Source: Zhihengliuella sp. (lineage in GTDB: Bacteria > Actinomycetota > Actinomycetes > Actinomycetales > Micrococcaceae). Taken from it: 64,000 nucleotides of DNA. The stretch is from NCBI RefSeq assembly GCF_031178195.1, contig NZ_JAPSJL010000001.1, forward strand, positions 542,382 to 606,381. Direction: 5' to 3'. Under the pieces are notes generated by a model. That model did not search any database. It worked only from the letters and a program-made list of their open reading frames with translations, and had not been told where the DNA came from. The position numbers and the translations under genes are program-made. Positions 27,696 to 36,386 of this stretch are shown here, one piece after another. Within the stretch, counting starts at the first letter, position 1, and every line of letters begins with the position of its first letter.

Positions 27696-28772
27696 ATGAC
27701 GAAGAACACAGACGATGCGCTGCGCAGCACCCTCGCGCGCATCGCCCCAGGGACCCAGCTGCGCGACGGTCTCGAGCGGATCCTACGCGGCCGGACGGGG
27801 GCGCTGATCGTCCTGGGCTACGACAAGACCGTGGACGGCATCTGCTCCGGCGGCTTCGACATCGGCATCGAGTTCTCCCCCACCCGACTGCGCGAGCTGG
27901 CCAAGATGGACGGCGCGATCGTCTGCGACCGCAACGCGTCCACAATCATCCGTGCGGCCGTCCAGCTGGTGCCCGACCCCCGGATCCCCACGCAGGAGTC
28001 GGGCACGCGCCACCGCACGGCCGAGCGCGTCGCCATCCAGACCGGCGTCCCGGTGATCTCCGTCTCCCAGTCCATGCAGATCATCGCCATCTACGTGGAC
28101 GGCGTCCGGCACGTGCTCGAGGGCTCCGAGCCGATCCTGGCCCGCGCCAACCAGGCCCTGCAGACGCTCGAGCGGTACCGGGACCGACTGGACCAGGTCA
28201 CCCGCTCGCTCTCGGCCCTCGAGATCGAGGCCCTGGTCACCGTGCGGGACGTCGCCCTGGTGCTCCAGCGCCAGGAGATGGTCCGGCGGATCACCGAGGA
28301 GATCTCGCAGTACGTCCTCGAGCTCGGCGTCGACGGCCGGCTGCTCTCCCTCCAGCTCGAGGAGCTCAACAGCGGCCTCGGCCCCGGCAGCGACATGCTC
28401 CTGCGCGACTACTCGCGGGAGCATGTCGCCCAGGCGGACGTCGACGCGGCGCTCGCCCGGCTCCGCTCCTTCTCCTCGGCCGACATCATCGACCTGACGC
28501 GCATCGCCACCGTGTTCGGCTACGGCACCTCCACGGACACGCTCGACACTCCGCTGCGGCCCAAGGGGTACCGGCTGCTGGCGGGGATCAAGGCGCTGCC
28601 CCGCTCGGTGGCGGCCCGGCTGGCGGAGAACTTCGACGACCTGCAGCAGCTCATGGCCGCCAATATCTCCGACCTCATGTCGGTCGACGGGATCGGCGAA
28701 CAGCGAGCCAAGAAGGTCCGCGAGGACCTCTCCCGGATCGCCGAGACGAGCCTGCTGGAGCGCTTCTCCTAG
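27696..28772 (+). CDS. disA: DNA integrity scanning diadenylate cyclase DisA
   Basis: Makes the second messenger c-di-AMP from two ATP and is inhibited by branched DNA; 358 residues. The DAC domain shows the catalytic DGA at 72-74 and RHR at 105-107. A helical linker and a C-terminal helix-hairpin-helix DNA-binding domain (SVDGIGEQRAKKVREDL) follow. ATG at 27696 has GGAGGGG upstream. It lies 64 bases after radA. Confidence 0.96.
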   Translation: MTKNTDDALRSTLARIAPGTQLRDGLERILRGRTGALIVLGYDKTVDGICSGGFDIGIEFSPTRLRELAKMDGAIVCDRNASTIIRAAVQLVPDPRIPTQESGTRHRTAERVAIQTGVPVISVSQSMQIIAIYVDGVRHVLEGSEPILARANQALQTLERYRDRLDQVTRSLSALEIEALVTVRDVALVLQRQEMVRRITEEISQYVLELGVDGRLLSLQLEELNSGLGPGSDMLLRDYSREHVAQADVDAALARLRSFSSADIIDLTRIATVFGYGTSTDTLDTPLRPKGYRLLAGIKALPRSVAARLAENFDDLQQLMAANISDLMSVDGIGEQRAKKVREDLSRIAETSLLERFS

Positions 28773-28774
28773 CG

Positions 28775-29419
28775 TTACCGGAGCTCGAAGGACGCGATCC
28801 CGCTCTCGCGGTCGCCCAGCTTGGCGGTGAATTTGTACGTCCCGGGGCGCGGCTTCGCGTTCACGGCCTGGCAGCCCGGCGCGCTGCGCACGCGCTCCCA
28901 CGTGAAGCGAGCGGTCTCCGTCTGCCCCGGCTCCATCGTGATGCGCAGGTCCGAGGCCTCCGCCAGGCAGTCCTTGGTGGAGAAGATCCGGTCCTCGCCG
29001 CTGTTCACGACGAACTCCTGCTCGCCCGTGCCGACGTTCACGTCGCAGGCCGCGTCGCCGGTGTTCTCGATGGTCATGACCAGCACCGGGTTCGCCTCGG
29101 GCCCGTAGGACGGGGCGTCCGTGGAAGCCTGCACGACGACGTCGTCCGGCTGGCAGTCGCCGGCCGCCCCGCCACCGGACCCGCCGCCGTCCGGACCCGG
29201 GGCGCCCGAGGCGCTCGGGTCGGCGGGCGCCGAGGCCGCCGCCCCGCCGTCGGCCTGCGGCGACGGCGGGTCGGCGGGCCCGCGGACCATGCCGACCACG
29301 GCGCTGACGCCCCAGACCAGGAGGGCGAGCACCACCAGCAGGGCCACGAGCGCCACGAGCCGGCGGCGCCGGTACACGGCGGGGCTGGGTCGGCGCGGCG
29401 ACGGTGCGGAGGATGCCAT
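28775..29419 (-). CDS. Membrane-anchored protein of unknown function
   Basis: A protein of 214 residues with a basic N-terminus (1-20), one membrane segment (about 21-45), a Pro/Ser/Gly/Asp-rich linker (46-86) and an extracellular beta-rich domain with four to five Cys that could form disulfides. The domain resembles the Ig-like or BsuPI-type domains described as hypothetical proteins in related actinobacteria. It converges on disA with two bases between stops. TAAGCT plus six bases before the ATG indicates a leaderless start. No function is assigned. Confidence 0.75.
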   Translation of the reverse strand: MASSAPSPRRPSPAVYRRRRLVALVALLVVLALLVWGVSAVVGMVRGPADPPSPQADGGAAASAPADPSASGAPGPDGGGSGGGAAGDCQPDDVVVQASTDAPSYGPEANPVLVMTIENTGDAACDVNVGTGEQEFVVNSGEDRIFSTKDCLAEASDLRITMEPGQTETARFTWERVRSAPGCQAVNAKPRPGTYKFTAKLGDRESGIASFELR

Positions 29420-29539
29420 GCGCCCAGCTTAACGCCCGCCCCGCCGCGCGGCCGGGAGGCACCGGCGGCGTGCTCCGGCACGGTTCGCCGGCGTCGTCCG
29501 CGGCTGCCGTTTCGACGGGCGTCGCTCCACCCCGTCGCC

Positions 29540-29552
29540 TACAGTGGACTGG
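29540..29552 (+). promoter_or_regulatory. -10 element and leaderless start of mutY
   Basis: TACAGT (29540-29545), six bases, then the GTG start. No Shine-Dalgarno sequence. Confidence 0.5.
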
Positions 29553-30493
29553 TGCCCCGCCCGCCCGCCGTCGCCGACCCCGCCCGCCTCCCCGCGGACC
29601 TCCCGCGCCTCCACGCGGCGATCGCCGAGTGGTTCGCGGCCCACGGGCGCGACCTGCCGTGGCGCCGCCCCGACGCCGGCCCGTGGGGGGTCATGGTCAG
29701 CGAGTACATGCTGCAGCAGACCCCGGTGGTCCGCGTCCTGCCGGTGTGGCACGAGTGGATGGAGCGCTGGCCGACGCCGGCGGACCTGGCCGCCGAGCCG
29801 TCCGGCGAGGCGCTGCGCGGCTGGGGCCGGCTCGGCTACCCGCGCCGGGCGCTGCGCCTGCACGCCGCGGCCCGCAGGATCGTCGAGGACCACGACGGCG
29901 CGGTCCCGTCGTCGTACGAGGACCTCCGCTCCCTCCCCGGCGTCGGCGCCTACACGGCCGCCGCGATCTCCTGCTTCGCCTTCGGACGGCCGGAGACCGT
30001 GGTGGACACCAACATCCGCCGCGTCCACGCCCGCCTGTTCACGGGCAACGCCCTGCCCGAGCCCGCCTACACCGCCGCCGAGGCCCGTCTCGCCGAGGCG
30101 CTCATGCCGGACGCCGGGCACGACGGCGGCTCCCTCGCCAACGCGTGGAACGCGGGCGTCATGGAGCTCGGCGCGCTCGTGTGCACGGCCCGGGCTCCCC
30201 GCTGCGACGCCTGCCCGGTGCGGGACGCGTGCGCCTGGCTGCGCGCGGGGCAGCCGGCCCCGCACTACACGCCCAAGGGCCAGCCGTGGGCGGGCACCGA
30301 CCGGCAGGTCCGCGGGGCGTTCATGGCCGCACTCCGCGACGCCGACGCCCCGGTGGCGCGGGAGGACCTGTTGGGCGCCGCCGTCGTCCTGGCGACCGGG
30401 GCGCAGGCCGAGCAGCTGGAGCGCTGCCTCGGCTCGCTCCTGGCGGACGGCCTGGCCCACGAGGGCCGGCAGGGGATCGCGCTCCCCCACTGA
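29552..30493 (+). CDS. mutY: A/G-specific adenine DNA glycosylase
   Basis: Removes adenine mispaired with 8-oxoguanine; 313 residues. The HhH motif is LPGVGAYTAAAI, the catalytic Asp lies in VVDTNIRR, and the [4Fe-4S] loop is C-x6-C-x2-C-x5-C (CTARAPRCDACPVRDAC). VSEYMLQQTPV is a MutY hallmark. The C-terminal MutT-like domain seen in longer homologues is largely missing, as in many actinobacterial MutY proteins. GTG start with a leaderless promoter. Confidence 0.92.
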   Translation: MPRPPAVADPARLPADLPRLHAAIAEWFAAHGRDLPWRRPDAGPWGVMVSEYMLQQTPVVRVLPVWHEWMERWPTPADLAAEPSGEALRGWGRLGYPRRALRLHAAARRIVEDHDGAVPSSYEDLRSLPGVGAYTAAAISCFAFGRPETVVDTNIRRVHARLFTGNALPEPAYTAAEARLAEALMPDAGHDGGSLANAWNAGVMELGALVCTARAPRCDACPVRDACAWLRAGQPAPHYTPKGQPWAGTDRQVRGAFMAALRDADAPVAREDLLGAAVVLATGAQAEQLERCLGSLLADGLAHEGRQGIALPH

Positions 30494-30685
30494 CCCGCCG
30501 CCGGCGGCGGACGGTGACCCGCGGACCGTGCCAGCGGGCCGTGACCGGCGGGCCGGCGGCCTCGTAACAAACCCACCGGGACGGAACCCGCGGCCCCGGC
30601 GGGCCGCCCCGGGTGCGAGAATCTCCCTCCGGCACGACCGGCGTCGACAGCGACGGCGGCACAGGCGGAAAGGAATGCTCGGAAC

Positions 30686-32131
30686 ATGAGCAGCACACAG
30701 GACAGGACGCTGTCCAAGTCCCTCGGGAACATCGACGCACTCGCGCTCGGCTTCGGCGCCATGATCGGCTTCGGCTGGGTGGTGCTCACGGGCGGCTGGC
30801 TGGAGAGCGCGGGCACCCTCGGCGCGGCCCTCGCCATGGCGGTGGGCGGCGGCATCATGGCCGTCGTCGGGCTGACCTACGCGGAGCTCACGGGCTCCAT
30901 GCCCAAGGCTGGCGGCGAGCACAACTTCATCCTCCGCGCGCTCGGCCCGCGCCCGTCCTTCATCGGCTCCTGGGCGATCACCGGCGGCTACGTCACCATC
31001 GTGGCGTTCGAGGCCGTCGCGCTCCCCCGCACGGTGGAGTACATCGTGCCGGGCATGAGCCAGATCCCCCTGTGGACGGTCGCGGGCTTCGAGGTGAACC
31101 TGACCTGGGCGCTGGTGGGCGTCGCCGCCGCGATCCTGCTGACGTGGATCAATATCCGCGGCGTCAAGCAGGCCGGCGTGGTCCAGACGTTCACCGTCCT
31201 GTTCCTGCTGGCCATCGGCGCGCTACTGCTCCTCGGCTCCTTCACCGGCGGCGAGGCGCAGAACATGCAGCCGCTGTTCACCGGCGGCATGGCCGGCTTC
31301 TTCGCGGTGCTCGTGGCCGTGCCGTTCCTCTTCATCGGCTTCGACGTCATCCCGCAGTCCGCCGAGGAGGTCAACATCCCGGCCCGGAAGATCGGCTCGC
31401 TGGTGGTCCTCGCCGTCGTGCTGGCCACCGCCTGGTACGTCATGGTGGTCCTGACGACGTCGACGGCGATGCCCGCCGGCGAGATCGCCGCCGCGGACAT
31501 CGCCACCGCCGACGCCTTCGGCGCTCTGTTCGGGTCCGAGCTGATGTCCAAGGTCCTCATCGCGGGCGGCATCGCCGGCATCCTGACGTCCTGGAACTCG
31601 CTGCTGCTCGGGGCCTCCCGCCTGATCTACTCGCTGGCGCGCAGCGGCATGCTGCCGGAGTGGTTCGCGGACCTGCACCCGAAGTACCGCACCCCGCACA
31701 AGGCGCTGATGTTCATCGGGGGCATCTCCATGCTCGCCCCGTTCTTCGGGGCCGAGATGCTCGGCTGGCTCGTCGACTCCGGGGCCCCGAGCATCATCGT
31801 GGCCTACTTCCTGGTCTCCGTGACGTTCCTGGTGCTGCGCCGCCGCGAGCCGGCCATGGACCGGCCCCTGCGCGTCGGCGGCGCGGGCCGCGGCGGCGAG
31901 GTCATCGGCTGGGCCTCCGTGGTCCTGACGGCCGCTCTCTTCAGCCTCTACATGCCGGGCATGCCGGCATCGCTGAGCTGGGAGCCGTGGCTCATCTTCG
32001 CCGTGTGGTGGGCCCTGGGTGCCGTGTTCTTCCTCCGCGTCCCGGCGGGCATCCCCGCCGGCGAGGACGCCGAGGAGAAGGTCCTCGCCGCCGTCCGGGC
32101 CCGGGCGACCGCCGGCTCGGCCACGCGCTGA
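30686..32131 (+). CDS. APC superfamily amino acid/polyamine permease
   Basis: A membrane protein of 481 residues with about twelve hydrophobic segments. It starts with the APC pattern (LGNIDALALGFGAMIGFGWVV, the conserved glycine-rich TM1) and has PKAGGEHNFILRALG after TM2. It should import an amino acid or amine with a cation; the substrate cannot be told. It stands alone with its own ribosome site (AAAGGAA) and a downstream terminator. It is 5 kb from the betaine island, so a link to that pathway is not supported. Confidence 0.85.
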   Translation: MSSTQDRTLSKSLGNIDALALGFGAMIGFGWVVLTGGWLESAGTLGAALAMAVGGGIMAVVGLTYAELTGSMPKAGGEHNFILRALGPRPSFIGSWAITGGYVTIVAFEAVALPRTVEYIVPGMSQIPLWTVAGFEVNLTWALVGVAAAILLTWINIRGVKQAGVVQTFTVLFLLAIGALLLLGSFTGGEAQNMQPLFTGGMAGFFAVLVAVPFLFIGFDVIPQSAEEVNIPARKIGSLVVLAVVLATAWYVMVVLTTSTAMPAGEIAAADIATADAFGALFGSELMSKVLIAGGIAGILTSWNSLLLGASRLIYSLARSGMLPEWFADLHPKYRTPHKALMFIGGISMLAPFFGAEMLGWLVDSGAPSIIVAYFLVSVTFLVLRRREPAMDRPLRVGGAGRGGEVIGWASVVLTAALFSLYMPGMPASLSWEPWLIFAVWWALGAVFFLRVPAGIPAGEDAEEKVLAAVRARATAGSATR

Positions 32132-32147
32132 CCTGCGGCGCGCCGTC

Positions 32148-32190
32148 CGGCCGAGGGCGTAATGTGACGCGCCGAACGCGCCCTCGGCCG
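32148..32190 (+). terminator. Terminator after the APC permease
   Basis: A perfect 12-bp stem, CGGCCGAGGGCG (32148-32159) with CGCCCTCGGCCG (32179-32190), with a 19-base loop, lies 17 bases past the permease stop and ends at the -10 element of the next gene. Confidence 0.55.
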
Positions 32191-32202
32191 ATACTGGACA
32201 GA
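32190..32202 (+). promoter_or_regulatory. -10 element and leaderless start of the Cys-cluster gene
   Basis: GATACT (32190-32195) is followed by six bases and the ATG at 32202. No ribosome site is present. Confidence 0.4.
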
Positions 32203-32747
32203 TGAGTACTGGCCCGAACGTGCTCTCCTTCAAGGAGACGGTGGTCCGGCGCCGGACGACCCGGCGGGTGGGGTTGTTCCGGCGCCTCAAAGCCGTGGAG
32301 CTGACGCAGTCCATCTGGAACATCCAGGTGGACGGACGGCTCCTGCAGGCATGGATCCGCGACTGGTCCGGAACGCTCGACATGCCGGCGGAGATGGCGG
32401 ACCTGCGCTCGACCTTCCCGGCGGCCGGGCTGCTGCGGATCGACGACCTGCTCGGGGCCGGCGACGGGCCGCCGTCGCAGCCCCTGGGCCTGCTGTTCTG
32501 CCCCATCTGCCGCAGCGAGGCGTGCGGCTACCTCGCGTGCGACCTGCAGATCGGCGAGCGCGTCACCTGGAGCGGGTTCCGCTGGCAGGACACCGTGGAC
32601 GGCCGGCCGCGCGTCACACCGGTCGCCGGCGCGGAGACGCTCGTGTTCGACACCGAGACGTACCGCCGCACGCTGCTGGAGCTGCGCGAGACCATCGCCC
32701 CGATCGTCGGCCACGCCGCCGAGGCCGAGGAGCGCGCGTCCCACTGA
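32202..32747 (+). CDS. Small protein of unknown function with a Cys cluster
   Basis: A soluble protein of 181 residues. Around residues 100-115 it has CPICRSEACGYLAC: four cysteines spaced C-x2-C-x4-C-x4-C, which could bind zinc or an iron-sulfur cluster, although such a spacing may be structural. The rest is a mixed alpha/beta sequence without recognised motifs. It ends just before the arsenic gene block, which is on the other strand, and a functional link is not indicated. Confidence 0.7.
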   Translation: MSTGPNVLSFKETVVRRRTTRRVGLFRRLKAVELTQSIWNIQVDGRLLQAWIRDWSGTLDMPAEMADLRSTFPAAGLLRIDDLLGAGDGPPSQPLGLLFCPICRSEACGYLACDLQIGERVTWSGFRWQDTVDGRPRVTPVAGAETLVFDTETYRRTLLELRETIAPIVGHAAEAEERASH

Positions 32748-32818
32748 CCCGGACGCGGTCTGCCGGCTCGACTGGCCCGTTCGTCCGTTCGACCGGTCCA
32801 GCCCGGCTCCCCGGCTCG

Positions 32819-33229
32819 CTACCCCAGGAGGCGGGCCCTGAGCTCCTTGATGCGCGCATGGATGTCGTCGCGGACGAGCTCCATCCGCTCACGCCCCTCG
32901 ATGCCGCGCAGGCTGGGCTCGTCCGTCTCCCAGCGCTCGATGGCCACGCCGTCCACGGGGTCGACCTGCGCCTCGCCGCCGAGCACCACGACGAGCCCGG
33001 CGCGCCGCATCGCGTCCTCGGTCAGGGGCTTGGGCTTCTCGTCGCGGATATCGACGCCGAGGTCGAGCAGCACCTCGGCGGACAGGGGATTGATCGCACT
33101 CCCCGGCTGGGTGCCGGCCGACTCGACGACGACGGCGTCCCCCGCCTCGAGCCGCATCAGCCCGGCGGCCATCTGGGACTTGCCACCGTTCTTGGAGCAG
33201 ACGAACAGAACGGCCGGCTCCCCGCTCAT
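32819..33229 (-). CDS. Low-molecular-weight phosphatase/arsenate reductase fold protein, variant active site
   Basis: A protein of 136 residues with the LMW-phosphatase P-loop, but written C11-S-K-N-G-G-K17-S: the conserved Arg of the C-x5-R loop is Lys. The other ArsC-like features, including the AGTQPGSAINPLS block, are kept. It is translationally coupled to arsR (ATGA overlap), so arsenic or stress control is likely. It may be a slower arsenate reductase, a phosphatase or a binding protein. Compare ArsC at 36383, which has the normal C20-V-H-N-A-G-R26. Confidence 0.78.
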   Translation of the reverse strand: MSGEPAVLFVCSKNGGKSQMAAGLMRLEAGDAVVVESAGTQPGSAINPLSAEVLLDLGVDIRDEKPKPLTEDAMRRAGLVVVLGGEAQVDPVDGVAIERWETDEPSLRGIEGRERMELVRDDIHARIKELRARLLG

Positions 33230-33612
33230 CGGGCGCTCCCCAGCGGGCCGGTGAGCCTCGCCGCCACGTCCGCGAGCGCCTCCGGGACCACGGAGTAGTA
33301 CGCCCAGACACCGCGCTTCTCGCGGGTGAGGAAGCCGGCGTCGACCAGGATCCTCAGGTGGTGGGAGACCGTGGGCTGGCCGAGCCCCAGGGGCTCGGTC
33401 AGATCGCAGACGCAGGCCTCGGCGTCCTCGCCGGCGGCCACGAGGGACAGCAGCCGGAGCCGGTTGGGGTCGGCGAGGGCCTTGAAGCGCGCCGCCAGCG
33501 TTGCGGCGGCCTCGGCGTCGAGCGGCGGGCGGGAGGCCGGGGGCGAGCAGCACTCGCCGGCCTCCAGCCCCGCTGCCGCAGCGGGGGCGGAGGGGGACAT
33601 CGTCTCGGTCAC
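33226..33612 (-). CDS. arsR: ArsR family metalloregulatory repressor
   Basis: A winged-helix repressor of 128 residues. The recognition helix is in QPTVSHHLRILVDAGFL. A Cys pair near the N-terminus (C21-C22 in ECCSPP) and Cys67/Cys69 (ACVCDL) resemble the three-Cys arsenite site of the Corynebacterium ArsR group, where an N-terminal Cys-Cys pair joins a third Cys. GTG at 33612 is chosen over upstream ATG because AGAGGA precedes it at good spacing. It is transcribed divergently from the flavoprotein gene; four probable operators lie nearby. Confidence 0.9.
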   Translation of the reverse strand: MTETMSPSAPAAAAGLEAGECCSPPASRPPLDAEAAATLAARFKALADPNRLRLLSLVAAGEDAEACVCDLTEPLGLGQPTVSHHLRILVDAGFLTREKRGVWAYYSVVPEALADVAARLTGPLGSAR

Positions 33613-33628
33613 GGTCGTTCCTCTCAGA

Positions 33629-33646
33629 TATTGACAACCGTCGATA
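33629..33646. promoter_or_regulatory. Probable ArsR operator 1
   Basis: TATTGAC-AACC-GTCGATA, an 18-bp near-perfect palindrome just upstream of arsR and overlapping its probable transcription start (TATGGT -10 at 33653-33658 on the minus strand). Confidence 0.7.
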
Positions 33647-33665
33647 CCTCTCACCATACTCGTCG

Positions 33666-33683
33666 CATCGACGTACGTCGATA
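33666..33683. promoter_or_regulatory. Probable ArsR operator 2
   Basis: CATCGAC-GTAC-GTCGATA, with a perfect 16-bp palindromic core at 33667-33682. It covers the -35 region of the arsR promoter and lies upstream of the divergent flavoprotein gene. Confidence 0.7.
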
Positions 33684-33719
33684 CCCGCAGACCGCCTTCG
33701 CCACCCCAGAGGAGACTCC

Positions 33720-35151
33720 ATGCGCCACGACACCCCGCGCCACGACCTGCCGGTCGTGGTCATCGGAGCCGGCCCGGTCGGGCTGGCCGCGGCCGCCCAC
33801 CTCCTCGAGCGCGGCGTCACCCCGCTCGTCCTGGAGGCCGGCCCGTCCGTCGGGGCCGCCGTCGCGCAGTGGGGCCACATCCAGACGTTCTCCACCTGGG
33901 CCTACAACACCGACGCCGCCGCGGTCCGCCTCCTGGAGGCCGCCGGCTGGTCCGCGCCGAACCCGAAGCGCCTGCCCACCGGCCGCGAGCTGGTGGGAGA
34001 GTACCTCGAGCCGCTCGCCGCGACGCCGGCGATCGCCGTCCGCCTGCGCACCGGCCACCGGGTGGTCGCCGTGACCCGCTCCGGGATGGACAAAACCCGG
34101 GCCCGCGACCGCGCCACCGCCCCGTTCCTGGTCCGCACCGTGGTTGCCGCCGCCGACGGGGGCCGCAGCGAGGCGAGCGGCTCCCGGGCCACCGGCGGCA
34201 CCCACGCCCGCGCCGACGTCGTCCGCGACATCGAGGCCCGGGCCGTGATCGACGCCTCCGGGACCTGGGAGCTCCCCAACCCGGTCGGCCCGGGCGGCCT
34301 GGAGGCGCGCGGCCCGTGCCGCCGGCGCCGTCACGTCCGCCCTGCCGGACGTCCTGGGGGCCGAGCGCGAGCACTTCGCGGGCCGGACCGTCCTCGTGGT
34401 CGGCGCCGGGCACTCGGCGGCCAACTCGCTGCTGGCGCTGGGGCGGCTGGCCGCTCAGGAGGAGGGCACCCGGGTCCTCTGGGGCCTGCGCGGACCCGAT
34501 CCGTCGGCGGTGTACGGCGGCGGGGAGCGCGACGGGCTGCCGGCCCGCGGCGCGCTCGGCGCCCGCCTGCGCACCATGGTGAAGGCCGGACGCATCGAGG
34601 TCCACCCCGGCTTCCGCGTGCTGGAGACGCGGACGACGGCGGAGGGCCGCCTGTCCGTGCGGGTCGCCGAGGGCGGCGCGGAGACCCGGCTCGAGGTGGA
34701 CGCGCTGGTGCCCGCCACGGGATTCCGGCCGGATCTGGACATGCTCCGCGAGCTGCGCCTGGACCTCGACCCGGCCTTCGAGGCGCCGCGGAAGCTGGCC
34801 CCGCTGATCGACCCGGAGTTCCACCGCTGCGGCACCGTCCCACCGCACGGCGCCGATCTGCTCGCGCATCCGGAGGAGGACTTCTACATCGTGGGCATGA
34901 AGAGCTACGGCCGCGCCCCCACCTTCCTCATGGCCACCGGCTACGAGCAGGTCCGCTCCATCGCCGCGCACCTCGCCGGCGACGCGGAGGCCGCCGCACA
35001 GCTGGAGCTGGACCTGCCGGAGACCGGCGTCTGCTCGACCGACGTCGGCTCCTGCTGCGATGCGCCGGCCGAGGCGCAGTACCTCGGCATCCCCACCGGC
35101 CTCGCCCACGGCCGCAGTGGGGCCGCCGCGACAGGGCCGGCCCAGCCGTAG
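33720..35151 (+). pseudogene. Ars-operon flavoprotein monooxygenase-like gene with a frameshift
   Basis: The first part, from the ATG at 33720, encodes an FAD protein with GAGPVG near its N-terminus and HIQTFSTWAYNTD. Near 34300-34330 the frame moves by +1. The second part, open to 35151, continues the same family from the NADPH-binding VVGAGHSAANSLLALG and ends with a Cys-rich tail (VCSTDVGSCCD). Read through, the two halves form one protein of about 475 residues, as found next to arsR and ACR3 in related bacteria and sometimes named ArsO. Either this is a recent mutation or a sequencing error. In the first frame the ORF runs on as Arg-rich nonsense to 35177. Confidence 0.75.
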
Positions 35152-35171
35152 CGCACCGCCCGCCGACCACG

Positions 35172-35189
35172 CATTGACAGTCGTCGATT
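35172..35189. promoter_or_regulatory. Probable ArsR operator 3
   Basis: CATTGAC-AGTC-GTCGATT, the same 18-bp pattern as the arsR operators, 94 bases before the ACR3 start. Confidence 0.6.
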
Positions 35190-35206
35190 CAATCCGCCAC
35201 CATTGA

Positions 35207-35224
35207 TATCGACACTCGTCAATA
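35207..35224. promoter_or_regulatory. Probable ArsR operator 4
   Basis: TATCGAC-ACTC-GTCAATA, a near-perfect palindrome 59 bases before the ACR3 start; with operator 3 it gives the pump gene its own arsenic-responsive promoter. Centre-to-centre distance from operator 3 is 35 bases. Confidence 0.65.
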
Positions 35225-35282
35225 TCCCGCCCCGCATCCACCGCCCGGCCGGCACCGGCCGCCGCACAGCATCGGAGACCCC

Positions 35283-36386
35283 GTGACGCCACTCGACGCC
35301 CCCGCGCGCGAGCCGCAAACCGCCCATGTCGTAGAGAAGCTGTCCATCGTCGACCGCTTCCTGCCGGTGTGGATCCTGGCCGCCATGGGGCTGGGACTCC
35401 TGTTGAGCGCCGTCGCGCCAGGCTTCGGCGAGGCCCTGGACTCCTACCAGGTCGCCGGTGTCTCCGTCCCGATCGCGGTCGGCCTGCTGGTGATGATGTA
35501 CCCGGTGCTGGCGAAGGTCCGCTACAACGAGACCGGCCACGTCCTGCAGGACCGCAAGCTGATGATCACGTCGCTGGTCATCAACTGGGTGCTGGCCCCG
35601 GCCTTCATGTTCGTGCTCGCCTGGGTCTTCCTGGCGGATCTGCCGGAGTACCGGACGGGCCTGATCATCGTGGGGCTCGCCCGCTGCATCGCCATGGTCC
35701 TCATCTGGAACGACCTCGCGTGCGGCGACCGCGAGGCCGCGGCCGTACTGGTGGCCGTCAACTCCGTGTTCCAGGTCGCCATGTTCGGCGTCCTCGGCTG
35801 GTTCTACCTCCAGGTCCTCCCGACGTGGCTGGGCCTGCCGACCACCAGCGCGGAGTTCTCCGTCGCCGCGATCACGCTGTCCGTGCTGGTCTTCCTCGGC
35901 ATCCCGCTCGTCGCGGGCTTCCTCACCCGCACCCTCGGCGAGCGCCGGCTCGGCCGGGAGACCTACGAGTCCCGCGTCCTGCCGAGGATCGGCCCGTGGG
36001 CGCTGTACGGCCTGCTGTTCACGATCGTCGTGCTCTTCGCCCTGCAGGGCAACCAGGTCATGTCGAACCCGCTCGACGTCGCGCGGATCGCCGTGCCGCT
36101 GGTCGTGTACTTCGTGGTCGTGTTCGGCGCGTCCATGGTGATCGGCCGCTACCTGAACCTCGGCTACGAGCGCACCACCACGCTGTCCTTCACGGCCTCC
36201 GGCAACAACTTCGAGCTGGCCATCGCCGTCGCGATCGCCACCTTCGGCGCGACGAGCGGCCAGGCCCTGGCCGGCGTCGTCGGCCCCCTGATCGAGGTGC
36301 CGGTCCTGGTCGCCCTCGTCTACGTCGCCCTCTGGGCGCGCAAGTACTTAACCGCCCGCCCGGGCCGAACCGAGAGGTCGCTATGA
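35283..36386 (+). CDS. arsB: ACR3 family arsenite efflux pump
   Basis: A membrane protein of 367 residues with ten hydrophobic segments that exports arsenite. It has the ACR3 signature ARCIAMVLIWNDLACGD, with the conserved Cys near TM4, and the conserved Glu/Asn in SFTASGNNFELAIAVAIA near TM9. GTG start at 35283; the preceding region holds two ArsR operators. It overlaps arsC by four bases (ATGA). It is not related to the E. coli ArsB, although the same symbol is used; acr3 is the alternative name. Confidence 0.92.
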   Translation: MTPLDAPAREPQTAHVVEKLSIVDRFLPVWILAAMGLGLLLSAVAPGFGEALDSYQVAGVSVPIAVGLLVMMYPVLAKVRYNETGHVLQDRKLMITSLVINWVLAPAFMFVLAWVFLADLPEYRTGLIIVGLARCIAMVLIWNDLACGDREAAAVLVAVNSVFQVAMFGVLGWFYLQVLPTWLGLPTTSAEFSVAAITLSVLVFLGIPLVAGFLTRTLGERRLGRETYESRVLPRIGPWALYGLLFTIVVLFALQGNQVMSNPLDVARIAVPLVVYFVVVFGASMVIGRYLNLGYERTTTLSFTASGNNFELAIAVAIATFGATSGQALAGVVGPLIEVPVLVALVYVALWARKYLTARPGRTERSL

